A stretch of DNA of 64,000 nt from assembly GCA_945888625.1 (NCBI GenBank), contig CAMDAH010000001.1, forward strand, positions 1 through 64,000. Reading direction: 5' to 3'. Shown piece after piece: positions 9,147 through 17,284 of this stretch. The position numbers were made by a program, and so were the translations under genes. Position 1 is the stretch's first letter; each line of letters opens with the position of its first letter. This stretch comes from Chryseobacterium gleum (GTDB lineage: Bacteria; Bacteroidota; Bacteroidia; Flavobacteriales_D; Crocinitomicaceae). The notes beneath the pieces were generated by a model. It searched no databases. It was given only the letters and a program-made list of their open reading frames with translations, and had not been told where the DNA came from.

Positions 9147-9992
9147 ATGGCCGGTTTACGTGTTTTCGAAAATAAATCGAGCTTAATTTCCACAATTAGT
9201 GCGCTAAAAACGCTTGGGAAAACGATTGGTTTTGTGCCCACCATGGGGGCATTACATCTCGGACACCTTTCGTTGATTCAAAAAGCACTGCATCAATGTG
9301 ATCATGTGGTCGTTAGTATCTTTGTTAACCCACTTCAGTTTAATAACCCTTCGGATTTTGAACGGTACCCAAACACCTTAAATGAGGACCTTGATCTACT
9401 CAGCCAGTTTTCCAATTTATCTGTTTTTACGCCCTCGTTTGACTGCTTATTTACTTCCCCAGCGCTTAATTACAAGGTAGAACTTGGCGAAATCACCTCT
9501 ATTCTAGAAGGCGCATACCGGCCTGGACACTTTGAAGGCGTCATTCAAGTAGTTCATGTGCTTTTTGAAACCGTTCAGCCAGACAAGGCATTCTTTGGGA
9601 GTAAGGATTATCAACAAGTCGCCGTAATCAAAAAAATGGTGGGAAAACTAAAGTTGCCGATCGAAATTGTGGCCTGTGCCACCGTCAGAAATGAGGATGG
9701 TTTAGCGATGAGTAGTAGAAATTTATTGCTAAGCGAAACTGCTCGATACCAAGCGAAAATTATTTGGGAAACATTACTGTTTGTAAAAGAAAAAAAAGTT
9801 GCGTTTTATCCTAAAGCATTACAAATCATTGGAGAAACTTTTTTTAATAGGGGCGAATTGCAATTAGAGTACTTAGAAATTGTAGATGCGGAAACACTTC
9901 TTCCCGTCACCAATTGGAGTCAAAAAAGCGTTTGTTGCATTGCTGCCTTCTGCGGAAAGATTCGTTTGATTGATAATTTAGTGCTGAATTAA
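9147..9992 (+). CDS. panC: Pantothenate synthetase
   Basis: Condenses pantoate and beta-alanine with ATP to form pantothenate in coenzyme A synthesis; cytoplasmic. It has 281 residues, the normal size. The nucleotidyltransferase HxGH motif is seen as HLGH at 37-40 within GFVPTMGALHLGH. FVNPLQFN, the YPNTLNEDL segment, GAYRPGHFEGV and the MSSRN loop are all present. panD begins 33 bases downstream, so both halves of pantothenate assembly are encoded together. Confidence 0.97.
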   Translation: MAGLRVFENKSSLISTISALKTLGKTIGFVPTMGALHLGHLSLIQKALHQCDHVVVSIFVNPLQFNNPSDFERYPNTLNEDLDLLSQFSNLSVFTPSFDCLFTSPALNYKVELGEITSILEGAYRPGHFEGVIQVVHVLFETVQPDKAFFGSKDYQQVAVIKKMVGKLKLPIEIVACATVRNEDGLAMSSRNLLLSETARYQAKIIWETLLFVKEKKVAFYPKALQIIGETFFNRGELQLEYLEIVDAETLLPVTNWSQKSVCCIAAFCGKIRLIDNLVLN

Positions 9993-10025
9993 TTGTTTTG
10001 GCTTAATTTTACACAAAATTTAGGT

Positions 10026-10379
10026 ATGCAAATTCAGGTTTTAAAATCGAAAATACACCGGGTTAGAGTTACACAAGCCGAGCTAGACTATATCGGAAGC
10101 ATAACCATTGATGAGACGCTGATGGTTGCTGCAAATTTAATTGAAGGAGAGCGCGTTCAAATTGTGAATCTAAACAACGGAGAGCGTTTAGAAACCTACG
10201 TAATAAAAGGATTGGCAAACAGCGGAAATATCTGTTTAAATGGCCCCGCGGCACGTCGAGTAGCTATTAACGATATTATCATCGTAATTGGATATGGATA
10301 CCTGGATTTTGAAGAAGCAAAAACCTTTAAGCCTTCGCTTGTTTTTCCAAATGAAAAAACAAATTTATTGGAAAATTGA
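10026..10379 (+). CDS. panD: Aspartate 1-decarboxylase
   Basis: Pyruvoyl-dependent enzyme that makes beta-alanine for the neighbouring PanC. It has 117 residues from the ATG at 10026 ([12 protein letters not shown]), the expected size; an upstream TTG at 9993 would add an unsupported extension. The proenzyme self-cleaves between Gly24 and Ser25 (YIGS in this protein), turning Ser25 into the pyruvoyl group. The family segment [10 protein letters not shown] and the NGPAARR loop are present. Its TGA stop overlaps the start of the next gene. Confidence 0.96.
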   Translation: MQIQVLKSKIHRVRVTQAELDYIGSITIDETLMVAANLIEGERVQIVNLNNGERLETYVIKGLANSGNICLNGPAARRVAINDIIIVIGYGYLDFEEAKTFKPSLVFPNEKTNLLEN

Positions 10380-10891
10380 GTAAGATAGATCATTGGGCAG
10401 CTACCAACGCTAAGATTATTGGTCTGCAAGAGGCAATTGTACTTTCTGCTGGATGGAAAAAAGCAGGTCAAAAAATTGTTTTTACCAACGGCTGCTTTGA
10501 TATCTTACATTTAGGACACGTTACCTATTTAGCAAAAGCGGCATCGCTTGGCGACCGCTTGATTGTTGCCTTAAATACAGACGAATCAGTTCGAAAACTA
10601 AATAAAGCACCAAACCGACCGATTCACGACGAAAAAGCAAGACAAATTGTAATCGCTGCTTTGAGTTTTGTTGATGGTGTTTTGTTGTTCAATGAACACA
10701 CTCCTCTTTCAACGATACAAGCATTATTGCCTGATGTCTTAGTAAAAGGAGCAGACTACAACGCAGAGGAAACAAATAAAGCCGCTTTGAACTACATTGT
10801 AGGGTCGGATATTGTTAGAAAAAACGGTGGGGAAATAAAAACCATCGAATTGGTTTCTGGTCATTCTACAACAACGATTTTATCGAAATGA
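10376..10891 (+). CDS. rfaE2: D-glycero-beta-D-manno-heptose 1-phosphate adenylyltransferase (stand-alone HldE C-terminal domain)
   Basis: A 171-residue cytidylyltransferase-fold protein with [17 protein letters not shown] (HxGH = HLGH), [16 protein letters not shown] and a C-terminal GHSTTTI. This is the adenylyltransferase half of HldE, which activates heptose-1-phosphate for lipopolysaccharide core synthesis; the kinase half is not attached. No ATG is available near the N-terminus. The likely start is a TTG at 10376 overlapping the panD stop in the sequence TTGA, so translation is probably coupled to panD. Its last 12 bases overlap the convergent lycopene cyclase gene. Confidence 0.88.
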   Translation: MSKIDHWAATNAKIIGLQEAIVLSAGWKKAGQKIVFTNGCFDILHLGHVTYLAKAASLGDRLIVALNTDESVRKLNKAPNRPIHDEKARQIVIAALSFVDGVLLFNEHTPLSTIQALLPDVLVKGADYNAEETNKAALNYIVGSDIVRKNGGEIKTIELVSGHSTTTILSK

Positions 10892-11563
10892 TTTTTTTTT
10901 ACTTCGCTCGTAAAAGGCAATTATTGGAAAAAGCATGCAGAAATTATAGTACAAATCCTCAAAAGGTATCGTTATAAATCGCCATCCAATAATGTGGTTT
11001 TCTGAATACCAAACAATTGGTTCCGCAGTAAAGGATCCCGTCAAAATACCATTAACAATAAAAAAGGGGATTAAACAAACCAGGTAGGTAAATGTGAAAC
11101 TCCCTAACCAACTTGGCTTAAAAATCCATGCATATACGACAAAAGCGAAAGCAAGGAGGCACGTAGACATAGTATACCAGTTCTCGTTATAAATAACAGC
11201 GAAAAATAAACTGCTTACACCCAATAAAATAAAAAACCAACTTGATAATTTGGTGAGTTTTACCGCCGGAAAATACCCTTTAAGAACCTGGTGAATAAAA
11301 ACACAATTGTATGGAACGACAACGAAAAACAACACCTCTTCAATAGGTAAACGTCCTAAAAATATATTCAATAAATATTCGCTATTAAATCCCCAAATTT
11401 TATGAAGAGTAAAATACTGGTCCCAAATTAAAAAGCCTACTGCCGTAATTAATAAACCAAGAATTAAGTGAGTCCACTCCCTATAGAATGCAATTTTTTT
11501 ATCAAAACTTAATGCAAAAGGGCCTAAAAAAGAAAAAATAATAAGGTAGCCGTACAAACTCAT
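10880..11563 (-). CDS. crtY: Lycopene cyclase, fused CrtYc-CrtYd type
   Basis: A 227-residue membrane protein with about seven hydrophobic segments. It contains both half-domains of the heterodimer-type lycopene beta-cyclase: the first carries RLPIEEVLFFVVVPYNC, the second ITIPFEDLYYNF. These PxEExxFF/PFEDxxY acidic motifs are the family signature. It would cyclise lycopene ends to beta-rings in the inner membrane. The start codon overlaps the crtZ stop by four bases (ATGA), indicating coupled translation. It is the last gene of the hemL-led run. Confidence 0.88.
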   Translation of the reverse strand: MSLYGYLIIFSFLGPFALSFDKKIAFYREWTHLILGLLITAVGFLIWDQYFTLHKIWGFNSEYLLNIFLGRLPIEEVLFFVVVPYNCVFIHQVLKGYFPAVKLTKLSSWFFILLGVSSLFFAVIYNENWYTMSTCLLAFAFVVYAWIFKPSWLGSFTFTYLVCLIPFFIVNGILTGSFTAEPIVWYSENHIIGWRFITIPFEDLYYNFCMLFPIIAFYERSKKKSFR

Positions 11564-12039
11564 TTTAAGGGTTTATTCCTTCGATAGGCTGTACGCGCTT
11601 CTTTATAAAATTTAGGCGGAACTAAAAGCATTCCAAAACACTGGCCATGCTCTTTCCCAGTATTTTTATGGTGTATCTTATGGGCTTTACGAATAGCATA
11701 AAAATAAGGGTGGTCAATATTTCTTAACCAACGAAGACGTTGATGAATATAAACGTCGTGAATTAGAAAGTAAGCAAGTCCATAAGCTGCTATGCCATAA
11801 CCTATCCATACAAAAACGTATTGATTAAACATCATGCCTAACATGATGCACAACCAAGAGGGTATTGCATAAATAAGAAAAAAAATATCGTTTTTTTCCA
11901 TAAACCCTGGCTCAACTTGATGATGATCACGATGAAAAAACCACATTGTGCCGTGCATTAAAAACTTGTGCGTGCACCAAGCCATAAACTCCATGGCAAA
12001 AAAAGTTGCTATCAATAAAAAAGGGCCCCACCAATACAT
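11560..12039 (-). CDS. crtZ: Beta-carotene hydroxylase
   Basis: A di-iron membrane hydroxylase that adds 3-OH groups to beta-ionone rings, giving zeaxanthin-type carotenoids. The histidine clusters are all visible: HKFLMH (24-29), HRDHH (36-40), HDVYIHQR and HKIHHK. It has 159 residues from the ATG at 12039, which overlaps the cruF stop by one base (TGATG). A longer frame from 12081 exists but would overlap cruF by 43 bases. Neighbouring cyclase and hydratase genes support the carotenoid assignment over other fatty-acid hydroxylase superfamily members. Confidence 0.93.
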   Translation of the reverse strand: MYWWGPFLLIATFFAMEFMAWCTHKFLMHGTMWFFHRDHHQVEPGFMEKNDIFFLIYAIPSWLCIMLGMMFNQYVFVWIGYGIAAYGLAYFLIHDVYIHQRLRWLRNIDHPYFYAIRKAHKIHHKNTGKEHGQCFGMLLVPPKFYKEARTAYRRNKPLK

Positions 12040-12680
12040 CAAAACAAATTTAATAGAATAAAAAACAATAACATAATGCAAAACAAAACCATAAAAACTT
12101 TGTTCGGGGCTTCTTTGATAAACTGCACATAAACGAATTGAATTAATAAGCTAATCACAAACCAACAAACATAATTATAAATCGGAATTACTCCTCCTTC
12201 CCAAAACCAATAATGACTTTTAATTGCAACAGGTTCCATGATAATATCGAAAAGTAACATTAACGTGGCGGCCAACAACACCCTAAGCCCTCTGGTTTTT
12301 GTAATAAAGAAAGAAAGATGTGCGGCACCAATGGAAAGAACGGACCAATTAGCAGCGATTATAAGTGGGGCTCCTCCGATCTTCAATCCTAAATTAGTTT
12401 CATATTGATAGGTGCCAAATAAAATACTTGTATTAACACCGATAAGCTCCGCAATAAAACCAATGGAGCCGGAAAACACAATAAAAAGTACCGTACGTTT
12501 TATCGGGCGCTCAATTGAAATTAAAACAGCCATAAGAGACAAACTAAGAATAACAGGAGAAAGCGATAAAAAAAAGTTTTTATAGACTGGGGAAACAATT
12601 CCAAAAAAACCAACAATATATAAAACCAGTAAAACTACTAACACCAACTGGTTCCTATCAAACTTGTCTCTCTTGATCAT
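12039..12680 (-). CDS. cruF: Carotenoid 1',2'-hydratase family protein (CruF/DUF422)
   Basis: A 213-residue protein with about seven membrane segments. The block GFIAELIGVNTSILFGTYQY followed by GGAPLIIAANW is the conserved core of the CruF family, which hydrates the open psi-end of monocyclic carotenoids, as in myxol- or saproxanthin-type pigments. Having both CruF and a beta-cyclase suggests monocyclic carotenoids with one hydroxylated acyclic end, though CrtZ could also serve dicyclic products. It starts two bases after the upstream reductase gene's stop. Confidence 0.85.
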   Translation of the reverse strand: MIKRDKFDRNQLVLVVLLVLYIVGFFGIVSPVYKNFFLSLSPVILSLSLMAVLISIERPIKRTVLFIVFSGSIGFIAELIGVNTSILFGTYQYETNLGLKIGGAPLIIAANWSVLSIGAAHLSFFITKTRGLRVLLAATLMLLFDIIMEPVAIKSHYWFWEGGVIPIYNYVCWFVISLLIQFVYVQFIKEAPNKVFMVLFCIMLLFFILLNLF

Positions 12681-12682
12681 TT

Positions 12683-13684
12683 TTAATCGATTCTTCCTTT
12701 AATTGCATGCGCTAATGATTCGCTGAGCGGAGTAAACGCCAAACCTGTTTCGCCGATAAGCAAACTACTATCATAAGAAATATTTTTATAAGCAGAATAA
12801 ACGGACTCCAAGGTTAACCCTCTTCTTTTTCGCAATAATAAACTAATTACCTCGGAAAACGATGCAAAAATTAATGCGATTAGTTTTGGTGCCATAACCA
12901 ATGGGGCTTGTTTTTTAAACTGTAGCGCTAAGGCATTTAATAATTCCTTGTAGCTTAAGTTGTGGCCCGTACATAAAAACTTGCGATTAACAATATCTGA
13001 ATGCATTAAAAACAACATGTTTGAAACAAGATCCCTCACGTCAACAAGGGCATTTGCCCCACTTGGATAGAATAAAATTCCTTTTGATGAGGTGCGAAGT
13101 AAAGATAGCGAACCCTCATTCCATGATCCTGGACCAATGATTATGCAGGGATTAATTATAACCACAGACAATCCCTCCTCTACTCCTCTCCAAACCTCTT
13201 TCTCCGCACTGTACTTTGAAACAGAATAGCCCGAAACGTCTTTTCCTGGACGCCATTTCACAAGTTCATTAGTCATTGAATTATTGTTTGAACCCAGGGC
13301 CGCAGTAGAACTAACATAGCACAATTTTTTGACTTTAAAATCCAAACACATATTTACAATGTTTGCCGTTCCCTGTCTATTTATTTCCAAACAAGTATAA
13401 AAATCAATTTTATGAAAAGAAACCAAGGCCGCGCAATGATATACATAACAAACACCTTCAAATAATGAATTTAAATCGATTAGTGAACGAATGTCTGCTT
13501 TAACCCATTCTATCTTACTGAAATAAAGAGAAGATTTGTCCTTGAAATAAAAATCAAATAGTTTTTTCGTCATCAACTTTTTTTTCTCGCTTCGATAACT
13601 TGCTCTAACGGATTCTTCCTGCTGTGTTAATTTGCACAACAAATGCGCACCAACAAGACCTGTTCCACCAGTTACTAAAATCAT
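12683..13684 (-). CDS. NAD(P)-dependent epimerase/dehydratase-like reductase
   Basis: An extended short-chain dehydrogenase of 333 residues. The N-terminal nucleotide-binding motif is MILVTGGTGLVGAHLL (GGTGLVG). YHCAALVSF, CYVSSTAALG and the catalytic YSVSK (YxxxK) follow, then NPCIIIGPGSW. The profile is closest to dihydroflavonol-4-reductase-like or 3-beta-HSD-like enzymes. The substrate is not evident. Its start overlaps the hemL stop by four bases (ATGA) and cruF follows after two bases, so a role in the carotenoid or tetrapyrrole product made by this operon is a reasonable inference, not a demonstrated one. Confidence 0.82.
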   Translation of the reverse strand: MILVTGGTGLVGAHLLCKLTQQEESVRASYRSEKKKLMTKKLFDFYFKDKSSLYFSKIEWVKADIRSLIDLNSLFEGVCYVYHCAALVSFHKIDFYTCLEINRQGTANIVNMCLDFKVKKLCYVSSTAALGSNNNSMTNELVKWRPGKDVSGYSVSKYSAEKEVWRGVEEGLSVVIINPCIIIGPGSWNEGSLSLLRTSSKGILFYPSGANALVDVRDLVSNMLFLMHSDIVNRKFLCTGHNLSYKELLNALALQFKKQAPLVMAPKLIALIFASFSEVISLLLRKRRGLTLESVYSAYKNISYDSSLLIGETGLAFTPLSESLAHAIKGRID

Positions 13685-14985
13685 CTTGCAACAAAGATAC
13701 TATCCAAAGAAGCACAAAACTTGCTTGCTGCTAAATCGAGGACGTTTTCTGTGTGGGCCTCGGAAACAAACCCTACTTCATAACCACTCGGTCCAATGTA
13801 AATCCCGTGCTCTAGTAATGATTTGTGTAAGGCATTAAAATTGCTCATATCAGGATTTATCTGATCTGCAGCAGCTATTCGCTTTTTTTTATCAAACGAC
13901 AACCAAAAGACTGACCCAATTGAAAAAATTTCAAAAGGATATCCCTGTGATGTAGCATGATTATTTATTTTCTCAACAAACCGTTTGGTTTTTGATGCTA
14001 GTAATTGATAAAAATTTGGTTTCAAACAATTTGTTAACTGTGCGATACCGGCCGCCATAGCAACGGGATTCCCTGATAACGTGCCCGCTTGATAAACAGG
14101 CCCTTCAGGTGAAACGTTTGCCATTAATTTTTCGCTTGCGCCATATGCGCCAACAGGCAAGCCCCCACCCATGATTTTTCCATAGGTCACAATGTCCGGA
14201 GCAATACCATAATGTTCTGCTGCGCCGCCAAAAGCAACCCTAAAACCAGAAATAACCTCATCAAAAATTAATAGTATGCCTAATTCAGTGCACAATTCTC
14301 TTAACGCTAAAAGAAATGTTTTGTCTTGTAAAAGCAATCCATTATTCGCCGGTATCGGCTCGATAATAACCGCAGCAATTACGTTCTGATACTCATGTAA
14401 GCATTTGCTTAATAGAACAATATCATTAAGTGGCAATACAATGGTTTCATTTGCTAGTGCCTCCGGAACCCCAGCGCTTGAAGAATTTCCAAAAGTTATC
14501 AATCCACTCCCCGCTTTAACCATCAACGAATCAACATGCCCATGATAGCACCCGTCAAATTTTACCAACTTATCCTTTCCGGTAGCGCCTCTTGCTAATC
14601 GAATAGCTGACATAACCGCCTCTGTCCCAGAGGATACAAACCTTAACTTATCGATAAATGGAATATTTGAAAGAATTAAGTCCGCTAATTCGTTTTCCTT
14701 TTTTGTTGGGGCACCAAAACTAGCGCCTTTGGCCAGCGTAGCAACCGTTTCTCTATAAATATCCGGGTGATTGTGACCTAAAATTAAAGGGCCCCAACTA
14801 CAGCAAAAGTCGATGAACTGGTTGTCATCCTCATCCCACAAATAGGGACCGTCTCCTTTTTGAATGAAAAGTGGCGTGCCACCAACCGACTTAAATGCAC
14901 GAACAGGCGAGTTTACCCCTCCGGGAAAATACTTCCTTGCCTTATCGTATAATTGTTTAGAATTTACTCTGATTAATTCACTCAT
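13681..14985 (-). CDS. hemL: Glutamate-1-semialdehyde 2,1-aminomutase
   Basis: PLP enzyme that converts glutamate-1-semialdehyde to 5-aminolevulinate for heme synthesis. It has 434 residues. Features seen: FPGGVNSPVRAFKSVGG near the N-terminus, SSGTEAVMSAIRLARG, KFDGCYHGHVDSL, LIFDEVISGFR and the PLP-lysine region VTYGKIMGGGLPVGAYG. The start at 14985 (MSELIRV) fits the family; the 15027 alternative would run into the kynU promoter. It heads the overlapping run through the reductase, cruF, crtZ and crtY. Confidence 0.96.
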   Translation of the reverse strand: MSELIRVNSKQLYDKARKYFPGGVNSPVRAFKSVGGTPLFIQKGDGPYLWDEDDNQFIDFCCSWGPLILGHNHPDIYRETVATLAKGASFGAPTKKENELADLILSNIPFIDKLRFVSSGTEAVMSAIRLARGATGKDKLVKFDGCYHGHVDSLMVKAGSGLITFGNSSSAGVPEALANETIVLPLNDIVLLSKCLHEYQNVIAAVIIEPIPANNGLLLQDKTFLLALRELCTELGILLIFDEVISGFRVAFGGAAEHYGIAPDIVTYGKIMGGGLPVGAYGASEKLMANVSPEGPVYQAGTLSGNPVAMAAGIAQLTNCLKPNFYQLLASKTKRFVEKINNHATSQGYPFEIFSIGSVFWLSFDKKKRIAAADQINPDMSNFNALHKSLLEHGIYIGPSGYEVGFVSEAHTENVLDLAASKFCASLDSIFVAR

Positions 14986-14994
14986 TTTCTTCTC

Positions 14995-15002
14995 TATCTT
15001 TG
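14995..15002 (+). promoter_or_regulatory. -7 element of kynU (TATCTTTG)
   Basis: TATCTTTG fits TAnnTTTG and gives a leader of about 27 bases for kynU at 15034. It overlaps the expected transcribed leader of the divergent hemL gene. Confidence 0.5.
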
Positions 15003-15008
15003 CGTTTA

Positions 15009-15016
15009 CAAACTTA
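15009..15016 (-). promoter_or_regulatory. -7 element of hemL (TAAGTTTG)
   Basis: TAAGTTTG on the minus strand fits TAnnTTTG; the leader would be about 19 bases to the ATG at 14985. The hemL and kynU elements are only six bases apart and face opposite ways, so the two promoters share core DNA and may compete. Confidence 0.45.
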
Positions 15017-15033
15017 ACAAATTTCACTGGCTT

Positions 15034-16317
15034 ATGTTTTTCGAATCAACGCTCGAATTTGCGCAATCACTTGATGCAAAAGATCCCCTACTCGCTTTTA
15101 GGCAAGAATTTATTTTTCCTACCTATCATGAAAAACCAATGCGTTATTTTACAGGAAATTCTTTAGGGCTACAACCAAAAAACGCTAGAAAATATATTCT
15201 TGAGGAACTAGATGATTGGGGAAAGTTTGGCGTAGAGGGGCACTTTATAGCACGTCGCCCATGGTATTCCTACCACGAAAATTTAACCGACATGATGGCA
15301 AAAATCGTAGGTGCTAAACCAATTGAGGTTGTTGTTACCCACTCGCTAACCACAAACCTTCACCTTCTATTGGTGTCTTTTTTTCAACCTAGAGGAAAAA
15401 GAACAAAAATTCTTTGTGAATCAAAAGCATTTCCAAGCGACCAATACGCCTTGACATCCCAAGTCGCGTTTCACCAATTAGAAGCCTCTAATTTAGTTGA
15501 AATCTCCCCAAGAACAGGTGAGTATTTACTTCGAGAGGAGGATATTTTAAATAAAATACATGAATTAGGAGATGAGTTAGCTTGTGTAATGATTGGCGGA
15601 GTAAATTATTACACTGGCCAACTTTTCGACATGGAAGCAATAACAGCCGCTGGACATTCAGTTGGCGCGAAAGTAGGATTTGATTTAGCGCATGCTGCTG
15701 GCAACGTTTCTCTCTCACTGCATGAGTGGGAAGTTGATTTTGCCGCTTGGTGTGGTTATAAATACCTAAATTCTTCTCCTGGGGGTGTTTCAGGCATATT
15801 TGTACATGAAAAACACGCAACAGACAGCTCCCTACCGCGATTTACTGGTTGGTGGGGTCATGATAAATCTTTGCGCTTTCAAATGGAGAATGGCTTTCAA
15901 GCTATTCCTGGTGCGGAAGGATGGCAGTTAAGTAACGCACCAATACTTGGCATGGCTGCCCAACTGGCCTCACTTGAAATTTTTGAACGCGCGGGAATGG
16001 ATCAGATTGGAGAAAAAAGAAACTTGCTAACTGCTTATTTAGAATTTATTGTTTTAGCTATTTCAAAGCAAAACATTGCGGGATGCTCTTTTGAAATCAT
16101 TACACCAAAAGACGTTGAAAAAAGAGGGTCGCAATTGTCTATTTTACTACACGGAAAAGGAAAAGAAGTGTTTGAGAGTTTAACGAAACAAGGTGTTGTA
16201 GCAGATTGGCGAGAACCAAACGTTATTCGCGTGGCAGCAGTTCCTCTGTACAATAGTTTTGAAGATTGTTACTGGTTTGGAAAATGTTTAGAGGAATCGC
16301 TTGTAGAGACATCATAG
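15034..16317 (+). CDS. kynU: Kynureninase
   Basis: PLP enzyme hydrolysing kynurenine or 3-hydroxykynurenine to anthranilate or 3-hydroxyanthranilate plus alanine, in tryptophan breakdown or NAD synthesis. It has 427 residues. Visible: YFTGNSLGLQPKNA near the N-terminus, VTHSLTTNLHLLL, GVNYYTGQLFD, GFDLAHAAGN and WCGYKYLNSSPGG containing the PLP lysine. No other kynurenine-pathway gene is in the window. Its last 49 bases overlap the convergent purN gene. Confidence 0.96.
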   Translation: MFFESTLEFAQSLDAKDPLLAFRQEFIFPTYHEKPMRYFTGNSLGLQPKNARKYILEELDDWGKFGVEGHFIARRPWYSYHENLTDMMAKIVGAKPIEVVVTHSLTTNLHLLLVSFFQPRGKRTKILCESKAFPSDQYALTSQVAFHQLEASNLVEISPRTGEYLLREEDILNKIHELGDELACVMIGGVNYYTGQLFDMEAITAAGHSVGAKVGFDLAHAAGNVSLSLHEWEVDFAAWCGYKYLNSSPGGVSGIFVHEKHATDSSLPRFTGWWGHDKSLRFQMENGFQAIPGAEGWQLSNAPILGMAAQLASLEIFERAGMDQIGEKRNLLTAYLEFIVLAISKQNIAGCSFEIITPKDVEKRGSQLSILLHGKGKEVFESLTKQGVVADWREPNVIRVAAVPLYNSFEDCYWFGKCLEESLVETS

Positions 16318-16886
16318 TCTTTAATTATAGCGGCAATAGCTGAGGGGAAATATCGCTGTTCAAGAACATGAATTTTATTTTCTAACGTTAAAATGGTTTC
16401 GTTTTCTTGAATCTCGCAGGTATATTGCCTTAAAATACGCCCATCATCGAAGGCGTCACTTACAAGATGTATAGTTATTCCTGAGTGTGTTTCTTTATTT
16501 GCGATAACCGCCTTGTGTACGTTTTTTCCATACATTCCTTGGCCGCCAAATTTAGGAAGAAGGGAAGGATGAAGGTTAATTATCTTAAAATTAACACATT
16601 TAATTAATTCTGTATTAACTTTTTTTAAGTAACCTGCTAATACAATCCAATCTATATCGTATTTTAAGCATAATTCAATTTGAAAAACGTCGGGTACAAT
16701 TTGATTGGTAACCGTAAAAAAATCGGTGTTGTGTAACGCACAAAAAGTAGCCATTTCAATATTTTCTTTAGACGAAAAAACAAACTGAACTTTTACGGCC
16801 GGGGAAGCGTGGAAAAAATGGACAATATTTTTTGCATTAGAGCCCTTGCCGGAAATAAAAATCGCTAATTTCTTTTGAACGTCCAC
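16269..16886 (-). CDS. purN: Phosphoribosylglycinamide formyltransferase
   Basis: Transfers a formyl group from 10-formyl-THF to GAR, the third step of purine synthesis. It has 205 residues. Visible: the N-terminal FISGKGSNAKNI (phosphate-binding), VLAGYLKKV, NLHPSLLPKFGGQGMYG with the catalytic Asn and His, and VSDAFDDGRIL with the catalytic Asp. The start is a GTG at 16886; a TAAATTTG promoter ends four bases upstream, which supports this start and suggests a leaderless mRNA. The C-terminal 16 codons lie antisense to the end of kynU. Confidence 0.94.
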   Translation of the reverse strand: MDVQKKLAIFISGKGSNAKNIVHFFHASPAVKVQFVFSSKENIEMATFCALHNTDFFTVTNQIVPDVFQIELCLKYDIDWIVLAGYLKKVNTELIKCVNFKIINLHPSLLPKFGGQGMYGKNVHKAVIANKETHSGITIHLVSDAFDDGRILRQYTCEIQENETILTLENKIHVLEQRYFPSAIAAIIKDYDVSTSDSSKHFPNQ

Positions 16887-16890
16887 AAGA

Positions 16891-16898
16891 CAAATTTA
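16891..16898 (-). promoter_or_regulatory. -7 element of purN (TAAATTTG)
   Basis: TAAATTTG ends four bases before the GTG start of purN, so the transcript should begin at or next to the start codon. Confidence 0.5.
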
Positions 16899-16963
16899 GG
16901 GATTACTTTTTAACTTATATTTACGTTAGAAAAAGACAATGTAAATAAAAAACTAAGAATTAC

Positions 16964-16994
16964 TTTGATAATTGCTTGTTTGTTTTTTTCTTTG
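16964..16994 (+). promoter_or_regulatory. acpP promoter (TTTG-N19-TTTCTTTG)
   Basis: A TTTG -33 box at 16964-16967 is followed after 19 bases by TTTCTTTG at 16987-16994, which differs from TAnnTTTG at one base. The spacing fits the Bacteroidota sigma factor well. The predicted leader is about 25 bases. Confidence 0.55.
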
Positions 16995-17023
16995 TGCTCA
17001 TTATTAATTAAAATAATTTCAAT

Positions 17024-17257
17024 ATGTCCGAAATAGAAGATAAAGTTATCGCAATTATTGTTGATAAATTAGGTGTTGACCAAGCTGACGTAACTAAAGA
17101 AGCAAGCTTTACAAATGACCTTGGTGCTGACTCACTTGACACTGTCGAGCTGATTATGGAATTTGAAAAAACATTTAACATTTCTATACCAGACGATAAG
17201 GCAGAGGGCATTCAAACTGTTGGAGATGCAATCAGCTATATCGAGACAAACAAATAG
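17024..17257 (+). CDS. acpP: Acyl carrier protein
   Basis: A 77-residue acidic helical protein that carries growing fatty acyl chains. The 4'-phosphopantetheine attachment site is Ser37 in [11 protein letters not shown]. The gene lies 27 bases before fabF, the usual arrangement, and has its own well-formed upstream promoter. Confidence 0.98.
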   Translation: MSEIEDKVIAIIVDKLGVDQADVTKEASFTNDLGADSLDTVELIMEFEKTFNISIPDDKAEGIQTVGDAISYIETNK

Positions 17258-17284
17258 TACCCGCTACTTTTTAAGTTTAAATAC

